From Polaromonas sp. CF318 (GTDB lineage: Bacteria > Pseudomonadota > Gammaproteobacteria > Burkholderiales > Burkholderiaceae_C): DNA of 38,742 nucleotides. Each line of letters opens with the position of its first letter. The stretch's first letter is position 1. Location of the stretch: the NCBI RefSeq assembly GCF_000282655.1, contig NZ_AKIV01000012.1, forward strand, positions 1 through 38,742, read 5' to 3'. The notes under the pieces were generated by a model. The model worked only from the letters and a program-made list of their open reading frames with translations, was not told where the DNA came from and ran no database searches. The position numbers and the translations under genes were made by a program. Shown piece after piece: positions 8,584 to 15,706 of the stretch.

Positions 8584-9398
8584 ACCAGCCCGTGCCGCTC
8601 ATCGCTTTCGGCCAGGTGCGCCACACCCGCCTGCGCCCGCGGCGCCACGCCTTTGCCTACCCCACCTATTTCCTGATGCTGCCGCTGCGCAGCCTGCACA
8701 GGCAGGCGCCCCGGCCCGGCCAGTGGGACATCAACCGTCCGGGCCCGCTGAGCTTTTTCGAGACCGACCACGGCGACGGACGCGGCCTGGAGCAGGGCGG
8801 CGCCATCGCCTGGCTGGACGAAGTGCTGCGGCGCGAAGGCATTCATGACGCGACCGGGGAGGCCTGGCTGCACACCTATCCGCGCGTGCTGGGCTACACC
8901 TTCAAACCGGTGAGCTTCTGGTATTGCCACCGCGCCGCGGACGACCAGGGCGGCGGCCTGCGCGCCATCGTGGTGGAAGTCAACAACACCTTCGGCGAGC
9001 GGCACTGCTATGTGCTGGACGCCCCGCGTTATGGCGTGGAGCAGCGCGCCGACAAGGTGTTCCACGTCTCGCCTTTCAACCCGGTGCAGGGCCACTACCG
9101 CTTTCGCTTCATGCGCTGCGAACACGGCGAACAAGGTGGGCAAGGCGGACTCGCGCGCACGGTGGCCCGCGTGGATTTTTATGACGACGACGTCGCCGAC
9201 ACCCCCGTGCTGCAAACCAGCGTCAGCGGCACGCTGCAGCCCATCACGCCCGCCGCCTTGCGCCGCGCCGTCTGGCGCCATCCCGCGATGACGCTGGGCG
9301 TGGTGCTGCACATCCATGTACAGGCGCTGCGCCTGTGGTTGAAAAAAGTGCCTTTCTTTCGAAAACCCGCGCCGCCGCAAACCTTTGTCTCGCGCTAG
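8580..9398 (+). CDS. DUF1365 family protein
   Basis: A 272-residue protein of the DUF1365 family, recognised from the opening GQVRHTRLRPRRHAFAYP, the stretch YPRVLGYTFKPVSFWYC and the EVNNTFGERHCY region. The family accompanies the flavoprotein and the cyclopropane-synthase-like methyltransferase so regularly that a shared lipid pathway is likely, but no biochemical activity is assigned that I can name. Its start overlaps the flavoprotein stop by ATGA. The C-terminus is basic and ends close to the leader of the methyltransferase gene. No signal peptide is visible. Confidence 0.85.
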   Translation: MNQPVPLIAFGQVRHTRLRPRRHAFAYPTYFLMLPLRSLHRQAPRPGQWDINRPGPLSFFETDHGDGRGLEQGGAIAWLDEVLRREGIHDATGEAWLHTYPRVLGYTFKPVSFWYCHRAADDQGGGLRAIVVEVNNTFGERHCYVLDAPRYGVEQRADKVFHVSPFNPVQGHYRFRFMRCEHGEQGGQGGLARTVARVDFYDDDVADTPVLQTSVSGTLQPITPAALRRAVWRHPAMTLGVVLHIHVQALRLWLKKVPFFRKPAPPQTFVSR

Positions 9399-9440
9399 AG
9401 GCCTACGCGCAATACATACGCCCCATTCCAGGAGTCCGAC

Positions 9441-10718
9441 ATGAACGCCGTTACCCGCACCGCCCAAGGCCTTGCATTTCCAGAGGACGCGCCGGCCGCC
9501 GCCCGCAGCGCGCTGCGCCTGCTGCAAAACCTGCGCCACGGTGCGCTGACCCTGCACCTGCCCGACGGCTCGCAGCGCCGCTTCGGCGAGCACCCGCAGC
9601 AGCAGGGCATGCACGAGCCCGGGCATCCCAGCGCCAGCATCACGCTGCACAACTGGAAGGTGTTCGGCGCAGCGCTCAAGTCCGGCGACATCGGCTTTGC
9701 CGAGAACTACATCGCCGGCGACTGGAGCACGCCCAACCTGACCGAACTGCTCAAGCTGTTCTCCGTCAACCGCCGCGAGGTCGACGCCATGGTCTTCGGC
9801 ACGTGGTGGGGCCGCCTGCTGTACCGCGTCAAGCACCTGCTGCACCACAACAGCCGCGCCAACAGCCGCAAGAACATCCACGCCCACTACGACCTGGGCA
9901 ACGCGTTTTACCGCCTGTGGCTGGACGAGACCATGAACTACTCCGGCGCCTGGTTCGAGGGCGACCTGTCCCGCCCCTTGCCCGAGGCGCAAGACGCCAA
10001 GGTACGCCGCGCACTCGACATGGCCGGCGTGAAGCCTGGCGACCGCGTGCTCGAAATCGGCTGCGGCTGGGGCGCGCTGGCCGAGCAGGCCGCCGCCCGC
10101 CGCGGCGCGTCCGTGGTGGGCGTGACGCTGAGCACCGAGCAGCTGGCCTATGCCGACGAGCGCATGCGGCGCCTCGGCGTCAGCACCGGCGCGGGCGGGC
10201 GCGCCGACCTGCGCCTGCAGGACTACCGCGACATCCCGGACGCGCCCTTTGACGCGATCTGCTCCATCGAGATGGTGGAAGCCGTGGGCCAGGCCTATTG
10301 GCCCACCTACTTTGCCACCGTGAGCCGCCTGCTCAAACCCGGCGCCCGCGCCTGCGTGCAAAGCATCGTCATCGACGACGCGCTGTTCGACCGCTACGTC
10401 GCATCGACCGACTTCATCCAGCAGTACATCTTCCCCGGTGGCTGCCTGCCTTGCCCGCGGGAGTTCCGCCGCCAGGCCCAGGCCGCGGGGCTGGAGGTGG
10501 TGGACGAATTTGCGTTTGGGCCCGACTACGCGGAGACGCTGCGCCGCTGGCGCGATGCCTTCACGGCGCGCGCAACCGAAGTGGCGGCGCTCGGCTTTGA
10601 CGAGCGCTTCATGCGCATCTGGGCGTTCTACCTGGCCTACTGCGAAGCCGCCTTCGATACGGGTGACATCAACCTGATGCAGTTCACCTTGCGCAAGCCC
10701 GCCGCGCTTTCAACATGA
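9441..10718 (+). CDS. cyclopropane-fatty-acyl-phospholipid synthase-like methyltransferase
   Basis: A 425-residue S-adenosylmethionine-dependent enzyme. The family hallmark HYDLGNAFYRLWLDETMNYS spans residues 149-168 and the SAM-binding motif VLEIGCGWG spans 203-211; a long N-terminal lipid-binding region precedes them. Classical Cfa adds a methylene to the double bond of phospholipid acyl chains. The version found with the flavoprotein and DUF1365 is a separate branch and may make a methylated or other modified acyl chain. The start follows CCAGGAG at 42 bases from the DUF1365 stop; the end overlaps the next gene by ATGA. Product identity is open. Confidence 0.88.
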   Translation: MNAVTRTAQGLAFPEDAPAAARSALRLLQNLRHGALTLHLPDGSQRRFGEHPQQQGMHEPGHPSASITLHNWKVFGAALKSGDIGFAENYIAGDWSTPNLTELLKLFSVNRREVDAMVFGTWWGRLLYRVKHLLHHNSRANSRKNIHAHYDLGNAFYRLWLDETMNYSGAWFEGDLSRPLPEAQDAKVRRALDMAGVKPGDRVLEIGCGWGALAEQAAARRGASVVGVTLSTEQLAYADERMRRLGVSTGAGGRADLRLQDYRDIPDAPFDAICSIEMVEAVGQAYWPTYFATVSRLLKPGARACVQSIVIDDALFDRYVASTDFIQQYIFPGGCLPCPREFRRQAQAAGLEVVDEFAFGPDYAETLRRWRDAFTARATEVAALGFDERFMRIWAFYLAYCEAAFDTGDINLMQFTLRKPAALST

Positions 10719-11296
10719 AAAACGCCGCTGCCTGCGCACTGTTGGCGGTGGCCGGCTGCCTTTGCGGCCTGCCCGCCCAGGCCCAGGCCTTGCCGCAAGA
10801 GCTGCGCCCCGCCTTGCCCACGGCCAGCCTGTCCGGCCAGGCCCGGTTCAAATACTGGGGCTTTGAGGTCTACCAGGCCACCCTCTGGGTCGCCCCCGGC
10901 TTTGCCGCGCCGGCTTATGACAAAAGCCCCTTCGCGCTGGAACTGGCCTACCTGCGCGACTTCAAGGGCGCGGACATCGCCAGGCGGTCCATCGCCGAGA
11001 TGCGCCGCCAGGCGCCCATCACCCCCATGAGCCCGGCCCAGGAAACCGACTGGGAAACCCAGATGCGCGCGCTGTTCCCGGACGTCAGCAGCGGCGACCG
11101 CATCACCGGCGTGCACCAGCCCGCCACCGGCGCGGTGTTCTGGAGCAACGGCCGCCTGCTCGGTGAAGTGCGCGACCCGCTGTTTGCCAAACTCTTTTTC
11201 GGCATCTGGCTGTCCCCGCAAACCTCCGAGCCGCAACTGCGCCGCGCGTTGCTCGCCCAGGACAAACCTCCGGCCCCGGCGGGCGCCGCGCCATGA
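10715..11296 (+). CDS. exported chalcone isomerase-like protein
   Basis: A 193-residue protein with a signal peptide (about 1-24, ending PAQAQA). The body has the chalcone isomerase-like pattern: GQARFKYWGFEVYQATLWV near residue 40 and a central helical region, with the end GRLLGEVRDPLFAKLFFGIWL. Bacterial members are periplasmic, sit in this same cluster type and have no proven isomerase activity; relatives bind fatty acids. ATGA overlaps at both ends tie it to the methyltransferase and the MFS gene. A role in handling the modified lipid outside the cytoplasm is inferred. The C-terminal tail is rich in proline and alanine. Confidence 0.8.
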   Translation: MKNAAACALLAVAGCLCGLPAQAQALPQELRPALPTASLSGQARFKYWGFEVYQATLWVAPGFAAPAYDKSPFALELAYLRDFKGADIARRSIAEMRRQAPITPMSPAQETDWETQMRALFPDVSSGDRITGVHQPATGAVFWSNGRLLGEVRDPLFAKLFFGIWLSPQTSEPQLRRALLAQDKPPAPAGAAP

Positions 11297-12609
11297 ATCC
11301 CTCCATGGCCGTGCCCATCGAAGCGGCGCCGCGGATTCTGGGCCTGGGCGGCGGCGCGCGCTACGGCCTGCTGGGTTTGCCCCTGGCGTTTTGCGCCCTG
11401 CCGCTGTATGTGCTGATGCCCAATCTGTACACGCGCCAGTGGGGCGTTTCGCTCGCGACCTTGGGTGCCGTGCTGCTGGGCGCGCGCCTGCTCGATGCGG
11501 TCATAGACCCGCTGCTGGGCCGTCTGTGTGACCGCCTGTATGCCGCCTCGCTGCGCGCGGTGCTGGCCATGGGCGCGGTGGCCGCGGCCGTGCTGGCCAC
11601 GGGATTTTCTTTTTTGTTTGTGCCGCTGGTGAGCGGACCCACGGCGCTGCTCTGGTGGGCGGGGTTCTGGCTGGTCGTGACCTACGCGGCCTACAGCGCC
11701 TTGTCGATCGCGCACCAGTCTTGGGGCGCCATGCTGGGCGGCGACGCGCTATACCGCAGCCGCATCGTGGCCTGGCGCGAAGGGCTCGGGTTGGTGGGTG
11801 TACTGCTCGCGTCGGTCATGCCCGCGCTGTTGGGCGTGCCTGCCATGCTGGCATTGCTGGTCGCCGGCCTGGCAGGGGGCTGGTGGGCCTGGTGCCTAGC
11901 GCCCCGGCCCGAGCGCCGCCACCTCGCGGCGGCAAGCGCAGCAGGCACCACCGCCGGCGCGCTCCGCCATCCGTGGCGCAACCCCGGCTTTCGCCGACTC
12001 CTGGGCGTCTACCTGCTCAATGGCATTGCCAGCGCCATCCCGGCCACGCTGGTGCTGTTTTTCCTGCAAGACCGCCTGCAGGCCAGCGAGGCCATGCAGT
12101 CCGCCGCGCTGGCGGTGTACTTTGTGTGCGGCGCGCTGTCCATGCCGCTGTGGCTGCGCGCGGTCAAGCGCTGGGGCCTGGTGCACAGCTGGCGCTTCGG
12201 CATGCTGCTGTCCATTGCCGTTTTTCTGGGCGCGAGCCTGCTGGGCGCGGGCGACGCGCCGTGGTTTTTGCTGGTGTGCGCCTTGTCCGGCGCAGCCCTG
12301 GGCAGCGACCTGGTCCTTCCCGGCGCGCTGCTGGCCGGCGTCATCGCCAGGGCCGGCGACCGCGGCCGCGCCGAAGGGGCTTACTTCGGCTGGTGGAACT
12401 TCGCCACCAAGCTCAACCTCGCGCTGGCCGCCGGCCTGGCCCTGCCTCTGCTGGGCTGGCTCGGTTATGTGCCCGGCGTGCGGGATGCCAACGCGTCCGC
12501 CTTGCTGACCGCCGCCTACTGCCTCCTGCCCTGCGCGCTCAAAGCCCTGGCGGCCGGCGCGCTCCATTTTTTCATCCTCTCAACCACGGCCCCGCCGCAC
12601 ACCCCATGA
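11293..12609 (+). CDS. MFS transporter, GPH/MelB-like
   Basis: A 438-residue inner-membrane carrier with about twelve hydrophobic segments. The first half carries LLGARLLDAVIDPLLGRLCDR, a motif typical of the glycoside-pentoside-hexuronide (MelB-like) branch of the major facilitator superfamily. Carriers of this branch recur in flavoprotein/DUF1365/methyltransferase clusters, where a sugar substrate seems unlikely. A lipid or lipid precursor would fit better but is unproven. The start overlaps the chalcone-isomerase-like gene and the end overlaps the lipoprotein gene, both by ATGA, so it lies in the middle of one transcript. Confidence 0.85.
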   Translation: MNPSMAVPIEAAPRILGLGGGARYGLLGLPLAFCALPLYVLMPNLYTRQWGVSLATLGAVLLGARLLDAVIDPLLGRLCDRLYAASLRAVLAMGAVAAAVLATGFSFLFVPLVSGPTALLWWAGFWLVVTYAAYSALSIAHQSWGAMLGGDALYRSRIVAWREGLGLVGVLLASVMPALLGVPAMLALLVAGLAGGWWAWCLAPRPERRHLAAASAAGTTAGALRHPWRNPGFRRLLGVYLLNGIASAIPATLVLFFLQDRLQASEAMQSAALAVYFVCGALSMPLWLRAVKRWGLVHSWRFGMLLSIAVFLGASLLGAGDAPWFLLVCALSGAALGSDLVLPGALLAGVIARAGDRGRAEGAYFGWWNFATKLNLALAAGLALPLLGWLGYVPGVRDANASALLTAAYCLLPCALKALAAGALHFFILSTTAPPHTP

Positions 12610-13154
12610 CACAACGCAACTTTTTCCACCGCCCATTCCTTCTCGCCGCCGTGGTGTGCGCCGCCTTGCTGGGCGCATGCGGCACGCCGCAAGTCCAGGA
12701 CTACGCCAAAGAAACCCCGGTGCTGGAACTGCGCGACTACTTCAACGGCACGCTCGACGCCTACGGCATCTTCACCGACCGCTCGGGCAAGGTCGTCAAG
12801 CGCTTTACCGTGGTGATGACCTGCACCTGGAAGGGCGACGCCGGCGTGCTCGACGAAGCCTTCAGCTATTCCGACGGCACGACCCAGCGCCGCATCTGGC
12901 GCCTGACGCGCCACGCCGACGGCCGCTACACCGGCCAGGCCGACGACGTCGTGGGCACCGCCGAGGGCCGGCAAAGCGGCAACGCCTTCAACTGGGCCTA
13001 CACCCTGGCCTTGCCGGTGGACGGCCGGGTGGTCAACGTGCAGTTTGACGACTGGATGTACCTCATGAACGACAAGGTCATGCTCAACAAGGCCGCCATG
13101 CGCAAATGGGGTGTGGGCCTGGGCGAAGTGACGCTGTCCTTCACCAAACGATAG
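12606..13154 (+). CDS. DUF3833 family lipoprotein
   Basis: A 182-residue protein with a lipoprotein signal: basic N-terminus, hydrophobic stretch and lipobox LGAC with C25 as the predicted lipidated residue. The rest matches the DUF3833 type (LRDYFNGTLDAYGIFTDRSGKVVKRF and QFDDWMYLMNDKVMLNKAAMRKWG). The residue after C25 is glycine, not aspartate, so sorting to the outer membrane is expected. The longer frame beginning far upstream is a shadow of the MFS gene; the ATG at 12606 overlaps the MFS stop. Function unknown; the family belongs with this lipid cluster. Confidence 0.85.
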   Translation: MTQRNFFHRPFLLAAVVCAALLGACGTPQVQDYAKETPVLELRDYFNGTLDAYGIFTDRSGKVVKRFTVVMTCTWKGDAGVLDEAFSYSDGTTQRRIWRLTRHADGRYTGQADDVVGTAEGRQSGNAFNWAYTLALPVDGRVVNVQFDDWMYLMNDKVMLNKAAMRKWGVGLGEVTLSFTKR

Positions 13155-13160
13155 ACCGCC

Positions 13161-13952
13161 ATGGCTCTGAACTCTCGCATGCAAGACTGGCGCGGCCGCA
13201 CCGTCTGGCTGGTGGGCGCCTCCACCGGCATAGGCCGGGCCACCGCATCGGCGCTGCACGCCCAGGGCGCGAAGGTCGTGGTGTCGGCCCGCGGCGCGGA
13301 TGCGCTCAACAGCTTTGTCGACGCCCACCCCGGTGCCCTGGCCCTGCCGCTGGACGTCACCGACGCGCCGGCCGTCAAGGCCGCGGCAGCATCCCTGGCC
13401 GCGCAGGGTGCGCTGGACTGCGTCGTCTACTGCGCCGGCCACTACCACGCCATGGATGCCGCCCACATGGACCTGGCCGACCTGCTGCGCCACAACGAAG
13501 TCAATTACCTGGGCGCGCTCTACATGCTGGACGCCGTGGTGCCGCAGCTGCTGGCGCGGCAGCCCCACACGGGCAGCGCCCAGCGCGGCCACATCAGCCT
13601 CATGGGCAGCGTGGCCGGCTACCGCGGCCTGCCCAACAGCCTGGCCTACGGCCCCACCAAGGCCGCGCTCATCAACCTTGCCGAAACCCTGTACCTGGAC
13701 CTCCATGCCCAGGGTGTCGGCGTGTCGCTCATCAACCCCGGCTTTGTCAACACACCGCTGACGCAGCAGAACCGGTTCAAAATGCCCGCCTTGATCACCC
13801 CCGAACAGGCGGCCCAAGAAATACTCAAGGGCTGGGCACGCGGAGAGTTTGAAATCCACTTTCCCAAACGTTTTACCCGCTGGATGAAAGCCCTGCGGCT
13901 TTTGCCTTACCCTTTGTTTTTCGCGGCAACCCGCCGCCTCAGGCAGGCCTAG
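13161..13952 (+). CDS. short-chain dehydrogenase/reductase
   Basis: A 263-residue classical SDR. The cofactor site GASTGIG spans residues 19-25, the structural CAG motif 91-93, and the catalytic set is S150, Y163 and K167 (YGPTK). The sequence INPGFVNTPL follows the active site. It would oxidise or reduce a hydroxyl or keto group with NAD(P). Six bases separate it from the lipoprotein gene and eight from the NTF2-like gene. Within the cluster a lipid-type substrate is likely, but nothing in the sequence defines it. The C-terminus is basic and hydrophobic, which may allow membrane contact. Confidence 0.88.
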   Translation: MALNSRMQDWRGRTVWLVGASTGIGRATASALHAQGAKVVVSARGADALNSFVDAHPGALALPLDVTDAPAVKAAAASLAAQGALDCVVYCAGHYHAMDAAHMDLADLLRHNEVNYLGALYMLDAVVPQLLARQPHTGSAQRGHISLMGSVAGYRGLPNSLAYGPTKAALINLAETLYLDLHAQGVGVSLINPGFVNTPLTQQNRFKMPALITPEQAAQEILKGWARGEFEIHFPKRFTRWMKALRLLPYPLFFAATRRLRQA

Positions 13953-13960
13953 GAAAATCC

Positions 13961-14410
13961 ATGAACTCCGCCCACTCCGCGAACTCCGCTGTCGACCGCA
14001 TTGCAGACACCTTCCAGCTTCTCACCCTCCCGGGCGTGGAAACCCTGGGCGCCATTTACGCCCCCGACGCGCGCTTCAAGGACCCCTTCAACGACGTGCA
14101 AGGCGTGGCCGAAATCCAGCGGATCTTTCGCCACATGTACGCCAGCCTGGACAACCCGCGCTTCGTCGTCACCGGGCGCATCGTGCAAGGCGAGCAGTGC
14201 TTCCTGACCTGGGAGTTCCACTTTGCCTTCAAAAATTTCCAGCGGGGAAAGGCGCAGCGCATCCTGGGCGGCTCGCACCTGGTGCTGGACGGCGAAGGCC
14301 GCATCACGCTGCACCGCGACTACTGGGATGCGGCTGAAGAGCTGTATGAGAAGCTGCCTGTGGTCGGCGGCTTGATGAGGTGGTTGAAGCGGCGCGGCGG
14401 TTCGTCATAG
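13961..14410 (+). CDS. NTF2-like/SnoaL-like protein
   Basis: A 149-residue protein of the NTF2-like superfamily: an early helix with [16 protein letters not shown], the pattern seen at the start of SnoaL and ketosteroid-isomerase-like folds, then the strands [21 protein letters not shown] and [22 protein letters not shown]. The family includes isomerases, cyclases and binding proteins. It is the last gene of the eight-gene cluster and ends just before the remains of the integrase. The reading frame is of normal length, so the integron did not cut into it. Substrate unknown. Confidence 0.82.
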   Translation: MNSAHSANSAVDRIADTFQLLTLPGVETLGAIYAPDARFKDPFNDVQGVAEIQRIFRHMYASLDNPRFVVTGRIVQGEQCFLTWEFHFAFKNFQRGKAQRILGGSHLVLDGEGRITLHRDYWDAAEELYEKLPVVGGLMRWLKRRGGSS

Positions 14411-14419
14411 ATGACTGCC

Positions 14420-14925
14420 TCACCGCAAAGCAGACATTCCTCCCAGTGATCGAATCCGGCGGACTCATTGTCTGCCCGGCCTCAACCTTCAGCACATGCG
14501 TGTAAATCATGGTGGTGCTCACATCAGAGTGGCCCAGCAGTTCCATCCATCGCTGCCAGCAAACCGGCAACTTCGTCCTTGGTCAGCACTGAGGGAATCC
14601 GCCGCGCGCGGGTCGGTCGGTTGATGTTGTCGAGCCAGGGCAGATCGACGCCAAGCACCTCCCGGTATAAAAACAGCAACGCGCTCAGGGCCTGGTTGTG
14701 TGTGGATGCTGAAACCTTGCGTTCCGTGGCCAACATAGTCAGAAAGTCCTCAACCTCCTTCGCCCCCATGTCGCGCGGATGCTTCAAACCATGCCAGCGG
14801 ATGAAAAAACGCACCCAGTACACATAAAGCTTCTCGGTGCTGAAGCTATAGTGAAGATAGCGAATCCGCTCCCTGACCTGGTCGAGCAAGCGGGTCGATT
14901 GCAGCGGTGGGTTACCGGGTTTCAT
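14420..14925 (-). pseudogene. intI: integron integrase (IntI) remnant with internal deletion
   Basis: From the ATG at 14925 the first ~126 residues match the IntI N-terminal domain ([56 protein letters not shown]). After AAMDG (about 14552) the sequence jumps, in another frame, to the IntI C-terminus [19 protein letters not shown] (about 14490-14550). About 170 codons are missing, including the catalytic arginine, lysine and H-x-x-R boxes; the final histidine (LLGH) and the nucleophilic tyrosine (YTHVL) remain, out of frame. The frame-1 product ends at 14524 with GTAGPL. It cannot be active. The coding pattern fades near 14420, just before the NTF2-like gene on the other strand. Confidence 0.9.
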
Positions 14926-14937
14926 GGAAGTATTTGC

Positions 14938-14953
14938 CTGTATGGAAATACAG
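14938..14953. promoter_or_regulatory. LexA (SOS) box before the integrase remnant
   Basis: CTGTATGGAAATACAG matches the CTGT-N8-ACAG LexA consensus exactly. It overlaps the end of the -10 element of the integrase promoter, the arrangement known for SOS-controlled integron integrases. Confidence 0.88.
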
Positions 14954-14980
14954 TATATTTTCCGAAAACCCAATGAACAA
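14952..14980 (-). promoter_or_regulatory. promoter of the integrase remnant
   Basis: On the minus strand TTGTTC (14980-14975) and TATACT (14957-14952) are 17 bases apart: a four-of-six -35 and a five-of-six -10. The start codon lies 27 bases after the -10. The SOS box begins within the -10. Confidence 0.75.
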
Positions 14981-15003
14981 GAGGCTTTCGGACGATTTTT
15001 ATG

Positions 15004-15066
15004 ACCAAGTTAAACCTCAGCCACCAAGTTAAGCCGCAGGTTTTGCAGTCTAAATTACGTTAGCCC
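15004..15066 (+). other. attI-like recombination site
   Basis: Two direct repeats ACCAAGTTAA (15004-15013 and 15023-15032) stand 19 bases apart, followed by the core GTTAGCC (15059-15065), where the first cassette begins. Position between the integrase start and the first cassette, paired accessory repeats and a GTTRRRY-like core fit attI. The repeats as integrase-binding sites are inferred. Confidence 0.65.
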
Positions 15067-15081
15067 TCAAAGGAGAGTTTT

Positions 15082-15315
15082 ATGCCAACTCATATTTTCG
15101 AGCTTGATGGATGTACCCACACCAATCTGCCTGCCGTACAAGGTTCGCTGGTGGGGATCCCAGGTTGCACAATCTACCGCTCGGCTAGAGGCTCTTTTCT
15201 TCTTCGCGTCGAGTGCGATGAAACGCCAGAGGGTCAAGTCGAGGCGCTCCTCGCGCCGCTACAGGTCAAGCCAGTCCAAGCAGTCGAAGTCCCTGGCATC
15301 AATCTAACGCGCTAG
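15082..15315 (+). CDS. cassette 1 hypothetical protein, 77 residues
   Basis: A small protein of 77 residues with a strong ribosome site (AAAGGAGAG) ending seven bases before the ATG, and a short leader from the cassette boundary at 15060, which is typical for a first cassette gene. No signal peptide or membrane segment is seen. The sequence alternates hydrophobic and polar residues (SFLLRVECDETPEGQVEALLAPL), suggesting a small alpha/beta fold. I do not recognise the family. It ends with a TAG after which the same frame stays open and encodes a membrane-protein-like sequence. Confidence 0.75.
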   Translation: MPTHIFELDGCTHTNLPAVQGSLVGIPGCTIYRSARGSFLLRVECDETPEGQVEALLAPLQVKPVQAVEVPGINLTR

Positions 15316-15591
15316 TCGAGGCCCCACAACGCGTCAGAAAAAGTCTTCTGGGTATGGAATGGTTGGGGTGTTCTCTTCACTGGGTTGGTTGGCCTATGGC
15401 TGCTACTTCACATCCCCGTTTCAGTAAAGCTGCGGCATCTTTTTTGGCTTCGCAATCCACTTGCGATCTTTGGCCTTTCAGCAATAGTGCTCACGTTCAT
15501 TTCGTCTGGCTGGGTCGCTGGTTTGCTGTCGCTCCCTATCGGTGGGGTTCTGTCGGTAGCGGCCGCCCGATTGCTAGTGCCGCGCCCGTAG
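15316..15591 (+). pseudogene. cassette 1 membrane-protein-like reading frame without a clear start
   Basis: The frame stays open for 91 codons after the TAG at 15313-15315 and ends at TAG 15589-15591. It reads SEKVFWVWNGWGVLFTGL, then two hydrophobic segments (VGLWLLLHIPV and LAIFGLSAIVLTFIS) with a third near the end (AGLLSLPIGGVLSVAAA). The WNGWG stretch followed by hydrophobic segments resembles small membrane proteins, but no ATG or GTG lies in frame before it; the first possible start is TTG at 15385, without a ribosome site. Either the original start was lost or it is made by an unusual route. Confidence 0.45.
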
Positions 15592-15630
15592 CGATTGGCC
15601 GCCTCAGTGGCTGCCTAAACGCTGTATTGA

Positions 15631-15703
15631 GGGCTAACCCGTCAATCGAGCGGATGCCCAACCGGCTGCGCCGGTCGGTCACCGCTCATGTCAAACGTTG
15701 GGC
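15631..15703 (+). other. attC1, intact attC site
   Basis: R'' GGGCTAAC (15631-15638), arm GAGCGG (15648-15653), inner hairpin ACCGGC/GCCGGT (15661-15666/15670-15675), arm CCGCTC (15682-15687) and R' GTTGGGC (15697-15703). The R'' box is complementary to the first bases of cassette 1 (GTTAGCCC at 15059-15066). The crossover point is after G15697. Confidence 0.88.
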
Positions 15704-15706
15704 CTC

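Noticed and set aside
8523..10361. 612-residue leftward frame opposite DUF1365 and the methyltransferase
   Set aside because: High GC antisense shadow with no family motifs. The plus-strand genes are well supported.
11655..12605. Long open frame running from inside the MFS gene into the DUF3833 gene
   Set aside because: It is a shadow, rich in arginine, alanine and proline, in another frame of the MFS gene. Only the part from 12606 with its lipobox is a real gene.
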